The position numbers and the translations under genes are program-made. The notes beneath the pieces were generated by a model. The model saw only the letters and a list, made by a program, of their open reading frames with translations. It was not told the origin of the DNA and searched no databases. Of a DNA stretch of 64,000 nucleotides, positions 44,265 to 52,194 are shown piece after piece (within the stretch, counting starts at the first letter, position 1; each line of letters begins with the position of its first letter). This stretch comes from Roseicella sp. DB1501 (GTDB taxonomy: Bacteria; Pseudomonadota; Alphaproteobacteria; Acetobacterales; Acetobacteraceae). The DNA is taken from contig NZ_JABFHG010000002.1 of NCBI RefSeq assembly GCF_013112485.1, forward strand, positions 310,001 through 374,000, written 5' to 3'.

Positions 44265-45251
44265 ATGCCGCATCGCATCCTGTTGTGCCGCACCCTGCAT
44301 CCGGCCGGCATGGCCGTGCTGCAGGCGCGCTCCGATCTCGATCTCGTCGCGCTGCACGATCCGCCGGTGGAGCAGTTCCACCAGCACCTCTCCTCGGCCG
44401 ATGCCGCGCTCTGCTGGCTGGAGCGCGTCGATCGCACGGCGCTGGCGGCGGCGCCGCGGCTGAAGGTGGTCTCGCGCTACGGCGTCGGCTTCGACACGGT
44501 CGATATCGCCGCCTGCACCGAGCGCGACATCCCGGTGATGGTGACGAACGGCGCCAACGACCTCTCGGTCGCCGAGCATGCGATGATGCTGATGCTCGCC
44601 GTGGCCCGGCGCGCCCTTGACCATGATCGCCATGTCCGCGGCGGCGGCTGGTGGGACGGGCCGGATCCCCGCATGGTCGATCTGGCCGGGCGCAGCGTGC
44701 TGGTCGTCGGCTATGGCCGCATCGGCAGCCGCGTGGCGAATTACTGCCGCGCCTTCCATATGCGGGTGCTGGTGATGGATCCCGGCTTCCATCCCGCCCG
44801 CATCGCCGCCGACGGCTTCGCCCCGGTCCGCGACCTGCATCAGGGCCTGGCGCAGGCGGATGTGGTGTCGCTGCACTGCCCGCTGACGCCGGAGACGCGA
44901 CACCTGATGGACGAGGCGGCCTTCGCCGCGCTGAAGCCGGGCGCCATCCTGGTGAACACCGCGCGCGGCCCGATCGTCTCGCAACCCGCCCTGGTCGCGG
45001 CCTTGCAAGGCGGCCGCCTGCACGGCGCCGGGCTGGACGTGCTGGAAGTCGAGCCCTCCGACGCCGGCAACCCGCTCTACGCATTGCCCAATGTCGTGGT
45101 CAGCCCGCACAACGCCGCCAGCACCGAGGAGGGCCTGGCGCGCATGGCGCGGCAGGCGGCGCAGAACATCCTCGATGTGCTCGATGGCCGCCGCGATGCC
45201 GCCTTCATGGTCAATGCCGAACTCGCCCGCCCCCGAGATCTGCGCCGCTGA
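44265..45251 (+). CDS. D-isomer-specific 2-hydroxyacid dehydrogenase (phosphoglycerate dehydrogenase-like)
   Basis: 328 residues. The NAD-binding motif VVGYGRIGSR (149-154 for GYGRIG) and catalytic residues R234 (NTARGP), E263 (LEVEP) and H282 (SPHNAAS) are all present, with SRYGVGFDTVDI at the substrate side. It reduces a 2-oxoacid or oxidises a D-2-hydroxyacid in the cytoplasm. It follows livF by 42 bases on the same strand and is likely part of the same transcription unit, so the imported compound may yield a 2-oxo- or 2-hydroxyacid. Confidence 0.9.
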   Translation: MPHRILLCRTLHPAGMAVLQARSDLDLVALHDPPVEQFHQHLSSADAALCWLERVDRTALAAAPRLKVVSRYGVGFDTVDIAACTERDIPVMVTNGANDLSVAEHAMMLMLAVARRALDHDRHVRGGGWWDGPDPRMVDLAGRSVLVVGYGRIGSRVANYCRAFHMRVLVMDPGFHPARIAADGFAPVRDLHQGLAQADVVSLHCPLTPETRHLMDEAAFAALKPGAILVNTARGPIVSQPALVAALQGGRLHGAGLDVLEVEPSDAGNPLYALPNVVVSPHNAASTEEGLARMARQAAQNILDVLDGRRDAAFMVNAELARPRDLRR

Positions 45252-45261
45252 GGAGCCGATG

Positions 45262-45864
45262 ATGAAGCTGTTCCATTCCGCCGCCTCGCCCTTCGTCCGC
45301 AAGGTGACGGTCTGCGCCGCCGAGCTCGGCATCGCGCTCGAACGGCTGCCGAGCGCCCCGCATCCGGTCAACCGCGACAAGACCATCATCCCTCTCAACC
45401 CGCTCGGCAAGGTGCCAACCCTGATCCTCGATGACGGCACGGCGCTCTTCGACAGCCGCGTCATCTGCGAGTATCTCGATGCGCAGGCCGGAGCCCGCCT
45501 CTTCCCGGCGCCGGGCCCGGCGCGCTGGCGGGCGCTGACCGAGCAGAGCCTCGGCGACGGCATCCTCGATGCCGGCATCCTGCTGCGATACGAGGGTGTG
45601 GTGCGGCCGGCGGAGAAGCAATCCGAGGAGTGGCGCGCTGGCCAGATGGACAAGATCCTCTGCGGCCTGGCGGAGCTCGAGACGCGCGCCGCCGGCTTCG
45701 GCGAGCGGGTCGATATCGGCACCATCACCATCGGCTGCACGCTGGGCTGGCTTGATTTCCGCTTCGGGGAGATCGGCTGGCGGAGCGGCCGGCCGCAGCT
45801 CGCCGCCTGGTTCGAACGCTTCGCGCAGCGGCCATCCATGGCCGGCTCGCAGCCCGCCGCCTGA
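45262..45864 (+). CDS. Glutathione S-transferase family protein
   Basis: 200 residues. N-terminal thioredoxin-like domain with the SPFVRKV active-site loop, NPLGKVPTL (cis-Pro) and the ALFDSRVICEYLD (glutathione-binding Ser) motif, then an all-helical C-terminal domain. It would conjugate or reduce using glutathione. Two tandem ATGs occur; the second (45262) has better spacing to AGGAG. It is placed between the dehydrogenase and the flavin monooxygenase, fitting detoxification or cleavage of an imported molecule. Confidence 0.88.
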   Translation: MKLFHSAASPFVRKVTVCAAELGIALERLPSAPHPVNRDKTIIPLNPLGKVPTLILDDGTALFDSRVICEYLDAQAGARLFPAPGPARWRALTEQSLGDGILDAGILLRYEGVVRPAEKQSEEWRAGQMDKILCGLAELETRAAGFGERVDIGTITIGCTLGWLDFRFGEIGWRSGRPQLAAWFERFAQRPSMAGSQPAA

Positions 45865-45913
45865 GGCGGACCCCGCCCCGCTGCATCCGGCCCGGGCATG
45901 GGCGGTATTCGCT

Positions 45914-45930
45914 GCGGGAGTTGCTCCCGC
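45914..45930. terminator. Hairpin between the GST and monooxygenase genes
   Basis: GCGGGAG-TTG-CTCCCGC, a perfect 7 bp stem 50 bases after the GST stop and 46 bases before the monooxygenase start. It could end or attenuate transcription between the two; no T run follows. Confidence 0.35.
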
Positions 45931-45975
45931 GGCGCATCGCTGCGCTAGGCTCGCCGCAACCGGCGGAGAGCCCGT

Positions 45976-47301
45976 ATGCCCGCGAAGCAGCTGCATCTCG
46001 GCGCCTTCATGCGCCCGATCTCGATCCATACCGGCGCCTGGCGCTACCCAGGTGCCTGGCCGGATGCCAACTTCAACCTGAACGCGTATGTCCGGCTGAT
46101 CCGCAAGCTGGAGGAGGGCCGCTTCGACGCCTTCTTCATGGCCGACCACATGGCGGTGCTGAACATGCCGCCCGAGGCGCTGCGGCGCAGCCACACCATC
46201 ACCTCCTTCGAGCCGCTGACCCTGCTCTCGGCGCTGGCGATGGTGACGGAGCGGATCGGCCTGATCGCCACCGCCAGCACGACCTACAACGATCCCTATC
46301 ACGTCGCCCGGAAATTCGCCTCGCTCGACCATATCAGCGGCGGCCGGGCCGGCTGGAACCTGGTCACCACGGCCAATCCCGATGCCGCGCTGAATTTCGG
46401 TCATGACGCGCATATGGCGCATGGCGAACGCTACAAGCGGGCGCGGGAATTCTACGACGTCGTCACCGGCCTCTGGGACAGCTTCGCCGACGACGCCTTC
46501 ATCCGCGATGTCGAGAGCGGCATCTTCTTCGACCCGGCGCGCATGCACGTCCTCGACCACAAGGGGCCGGAGCTCTCGGTGCGCGGCCCGCTCAACATCG
46601 CCCGCCCCGTGCAGGGCTGGCCGGTCATCGTGCAGGCCGGCGCCTCGGAGGCGGGACGGCAGATCGCGGCGGAGACCGCCGAGGCGGTCTTCGGCGCCTC
46701 CGGCACCATCGAGGAGGCGCGCGCCTTCTATGCGGATGTGAAGACCCGCATGGACCGGCTCGGCCGCAACCGCGACCACCTGAAGATCCTGCCCGGCTGC
46801 TTCGTCGTCATCGGCAACAGCCTCGAGGAGGCGCAGGCGAAGCGGGCGCGGCTCGACGGCCTCGTGCATGCCGAGAGCGCCCTGGCCTCGCTCTCCGTCG
46901 CCCTCGGCGTGGATGCCTCCCGCTTCGATCCGGATGCGCCGCTGCCGGAGATCCCCGAGACCAACCAGAGCAAGAGCGGGCGCGAGCGGGCCATCGCCCT
47001 GGCGCGACGCGAGGGGCTGACGGTGCGCCAGCTCGCGCAGCGCCTCGGCGGCTATGGCGGGCTCGCCATGCTGGGCACGCCAGCGATGATCGCCGACCAG
47101 ATGCAGCACTGGCTGGAAAGCGAGGCCTGCGACGGCTTCAACGTGATGTTCCCCTTCCTGCCGGCGGGGCTGGAGGAGTTCGTCGATCACGTGGTGCCGG
47201 AATTGCAGCGGCGCGGGCTGTTCCGCCGCGCCTATGAAGGCCGGACGCTGCGCGAGCATCTCGGCCTGCCGCGGCCGGAAAACCGCTTCTTCCCGGCCTG
47301 A
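45976..47301 (+). CDS. NtaA/SnaA/DszA-type FMN-dependent monooxygenase
   Basis: 441 residues of the bacterial luciferase-like class, two-component group. Markers: LHLGAFMRPISIHTGAWRYPGAWPDANF at the start, FFMADHMAVL, TTYNDPYHVARKFASLDHISGGRAGWNLVTT and PVIVQAGASEAGRQIAA. Relatives oxidise nitrilotriacetate, dibenzothiophene sulfone, alkanesulfonates and pristinamycin using reduced FMN from a separate reductase. No reductase gene adjoins it. It is the last gene of the transport/catabolism cluster. A hairpin follows. Confidence 0.9.
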   Translation: MPAKQLHLGAFMRPISIHTGAWRYPGAWPDANFNLNAYVRLIRKLEEGRFDAFFMADHMAVLNMPPEALRRSHTITSFEPLTLLSALAMVTERIGLIATASTTYNDPYHVARKFASLDHISGGRAGWNLVTTANPDAALNFGHDAHMAHGERYKRAREFYDVVTGLWDSFADDAFIRDVESGIFFDPARMHVLDHKGPELSVRGPLNIARPVQGWPVIVQAGASEAGRQIAAETAEAVFGASGTIEEARAFYADVKTRMDRLGRNRDHLKILPGCFVVIGNSLEEAQAKRARLDGLVHAESALASLSVALGVDASRFDPDAPLPEIPETNQSKSGRERAIALARREGLTVRQLAQRLGGYGGLAMLGTPAMIADQMQHWLESEACDGFNVMFPFLPAGLEEFVDHVVPELQRRGLFRRAYEGRTLREHLGLPRPENRFFPA

Positions 47302-47307
47302 TGGGAA

Positions 47308-47337
47308 GGGCGGTGGTCGCCCGGCGACCGCCCGCCC
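47308..47337. terminator. GC-rich bidirectional terminator hairpin
   Basis: GGGCGG-T-GGTCGC (47308-47320), loop CCG, GCGACC-GC-CCGCCC (47324-47337), 12 bp with a small bulge, between the stops of the monooxygenase (plus) and psiF-like (minus) genes. Confidence 0.55.
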
Positions 47338-47353
47338 CGGCCTGTCTGGGAGC

Positions 47354-47701
47354 CTAGTTCTTCCCGGTCGCGGTGTTGCCGCTGAGGCAGCTGCTCATGA
47401 AGCGCTGCCGCGTGTCGCCGCTCAGCTTGCGGGTCGCCGCTTCGGCATTGCAGCTCTTCATCCGCTGCTGCTGCGCGGTGAGCGGCGCCTGCGCCGGGGC
47501 GGCGGCCGTGCGCCCGGCCAGGCAGTCGCGCATGAAGCCCTGGCGCTCGTCGCCGGCAAGGCTCTTCGTGCCGGCTTCGGCGTTGCAGCTCTTCATCCGC
47601 TCCTGCTGCGCCGTGAGTGGCGCCTGGCCGCTCTGCGCCCAGGCCGGCGCCGCGACGGCGGCCGCCAGGATGACGAGCGCCGGGAGGAAGGCGCGGGTCA
47701 T
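47354..47701 (-). CDS. PsiF-repeat exported protein
   Basis: 115 residues. Signal peptide ([22 protein letters not shown]) and two tandem copies of the PsiF repeat, each with PLTAQQxRMKSCNAEA and a second Cys about 25 residues on (FMRDC / FMSSC), so one probable disulfide per repeat. PsiF was named as phosphate-starvation inducible in E. coli; its role is unknown. Its ATG shares one base with the TGA of the aquaporin gene, so the pair is coupled. Confidence 0.9.
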   Translation of the reverse strand: MTRAFLPALVILAAAVAAPAWAQSGQAPLTAQQERMKSCNAEAGTKSLAGDERQGFMRDCLAGRTAAAPAQAPLTAQQQRMKSCNAEAATRKLSGDTRQRFMSSCLSGNTATGKN

Positions 47702-48486
47702 CAGCGCGGTTCCCGCGCGGTTGCCGGCGCCAGCGCCTCGGGCGTCGCGCTGCGCGCGCTCGCCTCGGCCGCGGCGCGGTCGAGGACGTCCACCGGGCCC
47801 TCGGTGCTCAGCCAGCGATGCACGACGCCCGCGACCACGGCCCCGATGATCGGCGCGACCCAGAACATCCAGAGCTGCTGCAGCGCGACGCCGCCGACCA
47901 CCAGGGCCGGGCCGGTGCTGCGCGCAGGGTTCACGCTGGTATTGGTCACCGGGATGCTGATGAGGTGGATCAGCGTCAGGCAGAGGCCGATCGCGATCGG
48001 CGCGAAGCCCTTGGGCGCCCGCTCCGAGGTGCTGCCGAGGATGACCATCAGGAAGAAGAAGGTCATCACCACCTCGGTGACGAAGCCGGCGCCAAAGGCG
48101 TACTTGCCCGGCGAGGCCTCGCCGAAGCCGTTGGTCGCCAAGCCCTTCACCGCGATGTCCCAGCCGGGCTGGCCGGATGCGATGGTGTAGAGCAGGAAGG
48201 CGCCGATCGAGGCGCCGACGAGCTGGGCGACGATGTAGGGCACCGCTTCGCTCGCCTTGAAGCGGCCAGAGGCGACGAGGCCGCAGGTGACGGCGGGGTT
48301 CAGATGACAGCCGGAGATGTGGCCGATGGCGAAGGCCATCGTCAGGACGGTCAGGCCGAAGGCGAGCGAGACGCCGACGAGGCCGATGCCGACCTGGGGA
48401 AAGGTGGCGGCGAGGACGGCGCTACCGCAACCACCGAGCACAAGCCAGAGCGTCCCGAAGAATTCTGCCGCGAGTTTGCGTGACAC
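47701..48486 (-). CDS. aqpZ: Aquaporin Z
   Basis: 261 residues, six helices and two half-helices with NPA motifs ([11 protein letters not shown] and SVNPARSTG). The second NPA is followed by the selectivity-filter Arg, and [11 protein letters not shown] supplies the filter His, so this is a water channel rather than a glycerol channel. The C-terminal 30 residues are an Ala/Glu-rich extension beyond the usual AqpZ end. GTG 48486 is preferred (GGAGGG eight bases upstream); a TTG one codon upstream is possible. Inner membrane. Confidence 0.93.
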   Translation of the reverse strand: MSRKLAAEFFGTLWLVLGGCGSAVLAATFPQVGIGLVGVSLAFGLTVLTMAFAIGHISGCHLNPAVTCGLVASGRFKASEAVPYIVAQLVGASIGAFLLYTIASGQPGWDIAVKGLATNGFGEASPGKYAFGAGFVTEVVMTFFFLMVILGSTSERAPKGFAPIAIGLCLTLIHLISIPVTNTSVNPARSTGPALVVGGVALQQLWMFWVAPIIGAVVAGVVHRWLSTEGPVDVLDRAAAEASARSATPEALAPATAREPR

Positions 48487-48953
48487 CAACCGAGCCCTCC
48501 ACGAGGGGTAGCCCCTCTGGAACCCCTTCGCCGGGCGGAAGTGTAAACCGGGTTGCGTTCCTGGATCGACCTTCGCGGGAATGTGTCGGACGTCTCGATC
48601 CGATGCAGGAAATCACAGCTTGGCTTGAAGCTTTTGGTTGTTTTTTCCGGAATGACTATGCCGCATGTGGATAAAGCTGGACGATACTGTCCTGATTGCT
48701 TGCTTTTCTGCGGCGTCTCGCTAGACACGCGCATCCTCCACGCCCTGCCGGGCCGTCCACGGAGCCAGTGCTGAACCGAAGCAAGTCGTTGCGGGACGCA
48801 AACGCCCGGTATGCGACGTTGCAGGATGGCACAGCCGAGCAAAGCGTCCTTCCCGCGGGATAGCCGCCGGCTCAGGCCCCATGGCCGGAAACCACGATCG
48901 TGAACCGGCGTTGTGCGGGCCCTTTTGGCACCAACCGTTCCGGATCATTCGCG
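48487..48953. other. 467-base divergent intergenic region, AT-richer than its surroundings
   Basis: Between aqpZ (minus) and the transglutaminase-like gene (plus). The stretch 48600-48720 has clearly more A and T, including a TTTTTT run, than anything nearby, which suggests promoters for one or both genes. A small inverted repeat AGCTT-N6-AAGCT is seen around 48618-48634. No open frame has natural composition. I could not identify a specific promoter. Confidence 0.4.
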
Positions 48954-49814
48954 ATGCACATTCGTACCGGCTACACCTTGTCCTTCCTCACCTACGGCCC
49001 GACGCCGATGAACCTGCTGCTGAGCGTCCGGCCGGAGCGGAGGGGGGATCTGCGCAGCTCGGATGCCATCGCGGTCACGCCCTCCGTGCCGATGACGCAG
49101 CATGTCGATGCCTTCGGCAACACCGTCACGCGTCTGGTCGCGCCCGGCGGCCCGCTGACGCTCTCCGCCGATTTCCTTATCGAGGATAGCGGCCTGCCCG
49201 ACGATTTCGAGCCCGGCGCTCAACAGGTCGCGCCGGAGCACCTGCCGAACGAGGTGCTGCCCTTCCTGCTCGGCTCCCGCTATTGCGACACCGACAAGCT
49301 CTCGCAGATCGCCTGGAACCTGTTCGGCGGCACGCTGGAAGGCTGGTCGCGGGTCCAGGCCATCGTCGATTTCGTGCATCAGCGCCTGCGCTTCGACTAC
49401 CAGCTCGCGGATGCCACGCGCTCGGCCTCGGAGGGCTATTGGCAACAGGTCGGCGTCTGCCGGGACTTCGCGCATCTGGCGATCGCGCTCTGCCGCTGCA
49501 TGAATATCCCAGCGCGCTACGCCACCGGCTATCTCGGCGATATCGGCGTGCCGAAGGATCCGGCGCCGATGGATTTCTCCGCCTGGTTCGAGGTCTATCT
49601 GCAGGGTCCCCAGGGGGGCCGCTGGTACACCTTCGATGCGCGGCACAACAAGCGCCGCATCGGCCGCATCGTCATGGCGCGCGGCCGCGACGCCACCGAT
49701 TGCGCCCTGACCACGAGCTTCGGCACGGCGATCCTCACTCGCTTCGAGGTCCATACCGACGAGGTGATCGGCGGCTTCGCCAATGATGCGGGGAGGACCG
49801 CGATCGCCGCCTGA
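48954..49814 (+). CDS. Transglutaminase-like protein with Ser in place of the usual His
   Basis: 286 residues. N-terminal beta domain, then transglutaminase core with nucleophile C169 in GVCRDFAHLAIALCR and D228 in YTFDARHN. The region normally reading HAWxEVYL is DFSAWFEVYL here, so Ser209 stands where the catalytic His is expected. This variant is, as I recall, found in a subgroup of proteobacterial homologues, so it may be functional with another His or be a non-protease. No signal peptide. Peptidase or amidase activity is thus uncertain. Confidence 0.85.
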   Translation: MHIRTGYTLSFLTYGPTPMNLLLSVRPERRGDLRSSDAIAVTPSVPMTQHVDAFGNTVTRLVAPGGPLTLSADFLIEDSGLPDDFEPGAQQVAPEHLPNEVLPFLLGSRYCDTDKLSQIAWNLFGGTLEGWSRVQAIVDFVHQRLRFDYQLADATRSASEGYWQQVGVCRDFAHLAIALCRCMNIPARYATGYLGDIGVPKDPAPMDFSAWFEVYLQGPQGGRWYTFDARHNKRRIGRIVMARGRDATDCALTTSFGTAILTRFEVHTDEVIGGFANDAGRTAIAA

Positions 49815-49847
49815 GGCCAGGCGGCCGCGGGCAGGGAGGCGCGCACC

Positions 49848-50189
49848 ATGCAGCAGCCTATCACTGGTTGGCACGCCCATATCTACTACGACCCTGCCGC
49901 GAGCCGGCCGGCCGCGGAAGCGGTCCGCGAGGCGATCGCCCGGGACTTCCCCGAGGCGATCCTGGGGCGCTGGCACGATGTCCCTGTCGGGCCGCATAGC
50001 GCGGCGATGTACCAGGTCGCCTTCCCGCCCGCGCTCTTTGCCACGCTGGTGCCCTGGCTCGCCCTGAACCGGCGGGACCTGTCGGTGCTGGTGCATCCGG
50101 AGACGGGGCGGCAGCGCGCCGATCATGTCCGGCACGCGCTCTGGCTCGGCGCGCCGCTGCCCCTCAAGGCCGAACTGCTGCCCGAATAG
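49848..50189 (+). CDS. DOPA 4,5-dioxygenase family protein
   Basis: 113 residues, the full family length. GWHAHIYYD (H9, H11) and the C-terminal VLVHPETG and H-x3-A-L-W-L-G parts provide the expected histidines. The family is named after extradiol cleavage of DOPA in fungi and plants; bacterial members are mostly uncharacterised small metal-binding enzymes. The gene starts 33 bases after the transglutaminase-like stop, so the two may be cotranscribed. Confidence 0.88.
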   Translation: MQQPITGWHAHIYYDPAASRPAAEAVREAIARDFPEAILGRWHDVPVGPHSAAMYQVAFPPALFATLVPWLALNRRDLSVLVHPETGRQRADHVRHALWLGAPLPLKAELLPE

Positions 50190-50255
50190 CGCCGGCCCCA
50201 GTAACTTTGCCGCCCCTCGCCGCGTTGCCGCTGCCGCACCGCGGAGCCCAGGCGC

Positions 50256-52148
50256 ATGGCGCGCAGCACGACCGGCCACCCCTCCCCCACGCAAGCCGCC
50301 CATCCCGCGATGCGCGCGATGCTGCTCGGCGCGCTCGGCGTCGTCTTCGGCGATATCGGCACCAGCCCGATCTACGCCTTCCGCGAGAGCCTGCGGACCG
50401 CCACCGGCCAGGGCATCCCGGCGGATGAGGCGATCCTCGGCACCGTCTCGCTGATCCTCTGGTCGGTCACGCTCGTCGTCGCGGTGAAATACGTCGTCTT
50501 CGTCATGCGCGCCGACAATGATGGCGAGGGCGGGACCATGGCGCTGCTCTCCCTCGCCCTACCCGCCGCCGGCCGGTTCAGGCCCATCCTGCTCCCCATC
50601 GGCCTCGCCGGCGCCGCGCTCTTCTTCGGCGATGCGATGATCACGCCGGCCATCTCCGTCCTCTCGGCGGTCGAGGGCGCCGCCGTCGCCGCGCCGGCGC
50701 TGCAGCCCTATGTCGTGCCCTCCGCCCTCGCGGTGCTGGCGGCGCTCTTCCTCATCCAGTCGCGGGGCAGCGGCGGGGTCGGCCGCCTGTTCGGCCCGAT
50801 CATGGCCGCCTGGTTCCTGACCCTGGCCGGCACCGGGCTCTGGCATGTGCTGGACCATCCCGGCATCCTGGCGGCGATCGACCCGCGGCACGCCCTGCGG
50901 GTGGTCGGCACGGGCGGCGGCTTCGCCGCGCTCGGCAGCGTCTTCCTCGCCGTCACGGGCGGCGAGGCGCTCTATGCCGATATGGGCCATTTCGGCCGGC
51001 CGGCGATCCGCCTCGACTGGTTCTCCATCGTGATGCCGGCGCTGGTGCTGAACTATCTCGGCCAGGGCGCCCTCGCCTTGACGGATCCGGACAGCCTCGC
51101 CGACCCCTTCTTCCATCTCTTCCCCGCCTTCCTGCTCTTCCCGGCGGTCGGCCTGGCGACGGCGGCAACCGTCATCGCCAGCCAGGCGGTGATCTCCGGC
51201 GCCTTCGCCCTCGTGCAGCAGGCCATCCAGCTCGGCGTCCTGCCGCGGCTCGAGGTCCGGCAGACCTCGGAGGAGTCCGCGGGCCAGGTTTATGTCCCGC
51301 AGATCAACTGGCTGCTCGCCCTCGCCGTCTTCGGCCTGGTGCTCGGCTTCCGCAGCTCGGAGGCGCTGGCCAATGCCTATGGCATCGCCGTCGCGGGCGA
51401 CATGCTGGTGACAACGATCCTGGTCGCGCTCGTCGCGCATGCCCGCTGGGGCTTCAGGCTGGCCTGGGTGCTGCCGGTGGCTGGGCTGTTCTTCGCGCTC
51501 GATCTCGGCTTCGTCGCGGCGAACCTGCACAAGATCCCGGATGGCGGCTGGTTTCCGCTCGTCACCGCGGCGATCGCGCTCACGCTGCTGCTGACCTGGA
51601 TCCGCGGCCGGGCCATCCTGCTCGAGCACCGGGATGAGGATACGGCGGAGCTGCCGCGCTTCCTCGAGGGGCTGGCCAGTGCCGGCGCGGTGGCCCGGGT
51701 GCCCGGCACCGCCATCTATCTCACCACGCGGCAGGGCCTGGTCCCCGGCGCCCTAGCCCTCAACCTCAAGCATAACGGCGTGCTGCACGAGCGCATCGTG
51801 CTGCTGACCGTGAAAGGGGAGCGTGTTCCCCGCATTCCTGATGCGGAGCGCCTTCAGATCGAGCCGCTGGGCCATGGCTTCTGCCGCGTGCTGCTGCGCT
51901 TCGGCTTCGCCGAGCGGCCCAGCGTGCTGCCGGCGCTGGAACAGTGCCGGGAAGCGCTCGGCTTCGATCCCGCCACTGCCTCCTGGTTCCTCGGCCGCGA
52001 GGTGCCGGTGCCCTCCATGCGCCCCGACCTGCCGGCCTGGCAGGAAAGGCTCTTCGCCTTCCTGACGCGGAACGCCGTCGGCGCCACGGATTATTTCGGC
52101 ATTCCGGTCTCGCGCGTGGTCGAGCTCGGCACGCGGGTCGAGATGTAG
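50256..52148 (+). CDS. kup: Potassium uptake protein Kup
   Basis: 630 residues. GVVFGDIGTSPIYAFRESL (residues 28-46) is the Kup signature. About twelve transmembrane helices up to residue 450 and a soluble C-terminal domain follow, as in the family. It imports K+ with protons across the inner membrane. The start at 50256 follows the purine-poor CGGAGCCCAGG, a modest ribosome binding site. It converges with the efflux operon, 46 bases between stops, with no clear terminator. Confidence 0.95.
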   Translation: MARSTTGHPSPTQAAHPAMRAMLLGALGVVFGDIGTSPIYAFRESLRTATGQGIPADEAILGTVSLILWSVTLVVAVKYVVFVMRADNDGEGGTMALLSLALPAAGRFRPILLPIGLAGAALFFGDAMITPAISVLSAVEGAAVAAPALQPYVVPSALAVLAALFLIQSRGSGGVGRLFGPIMAAWFLTLAGTGLWHVLDHPGILAAIDPRHALRVVGTGGGFAALGSVFLAVTGGEALYADMGHFGRPAIRLDWFSIVMPALVLNYLGQGALALTDPDSLADPFFHLFPAFLLFPAVGLATAATVIASQAVISGAFALVQQAIQLGVLPRLEVRQTSEESAGQVYVPQINWLLALAVFGLVLGFRSSEALANAYGIAVAGDMLVTTILVALVAHARWGFRLAWVLPVAGLFFALDLGFVAANLHKIPDGGWFPLVTAAIALTLLLTWIRGRAILLEHRDEDTAELPRFLEGLASAGAVARVPGTAIYLTTRQGLVPGALALNLKHNGVLHERIVLLTVKGERVPRIPDAERLQIEPLGHGFCRVLLRFGFAERPSVLPALEQCREALGFDPATASWFLGREVPVPSMRPDLPAWQERLFAFLTRNAVGATDYFGIPVSRVVELGTRVEM

Positions 52149-52194
52149 CGCCGCAGCACCCCGCTCAGGCGCGTTCTCCTTCGGGCGTTCTCCC

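Noticed and set aside
43542-45899. 785-codon minus-strand frame opposite livF, the dehydrogenase and the GST gene
   Set aside because: Same shadow effect; all three plus-strand genes show full catalytic motifs.
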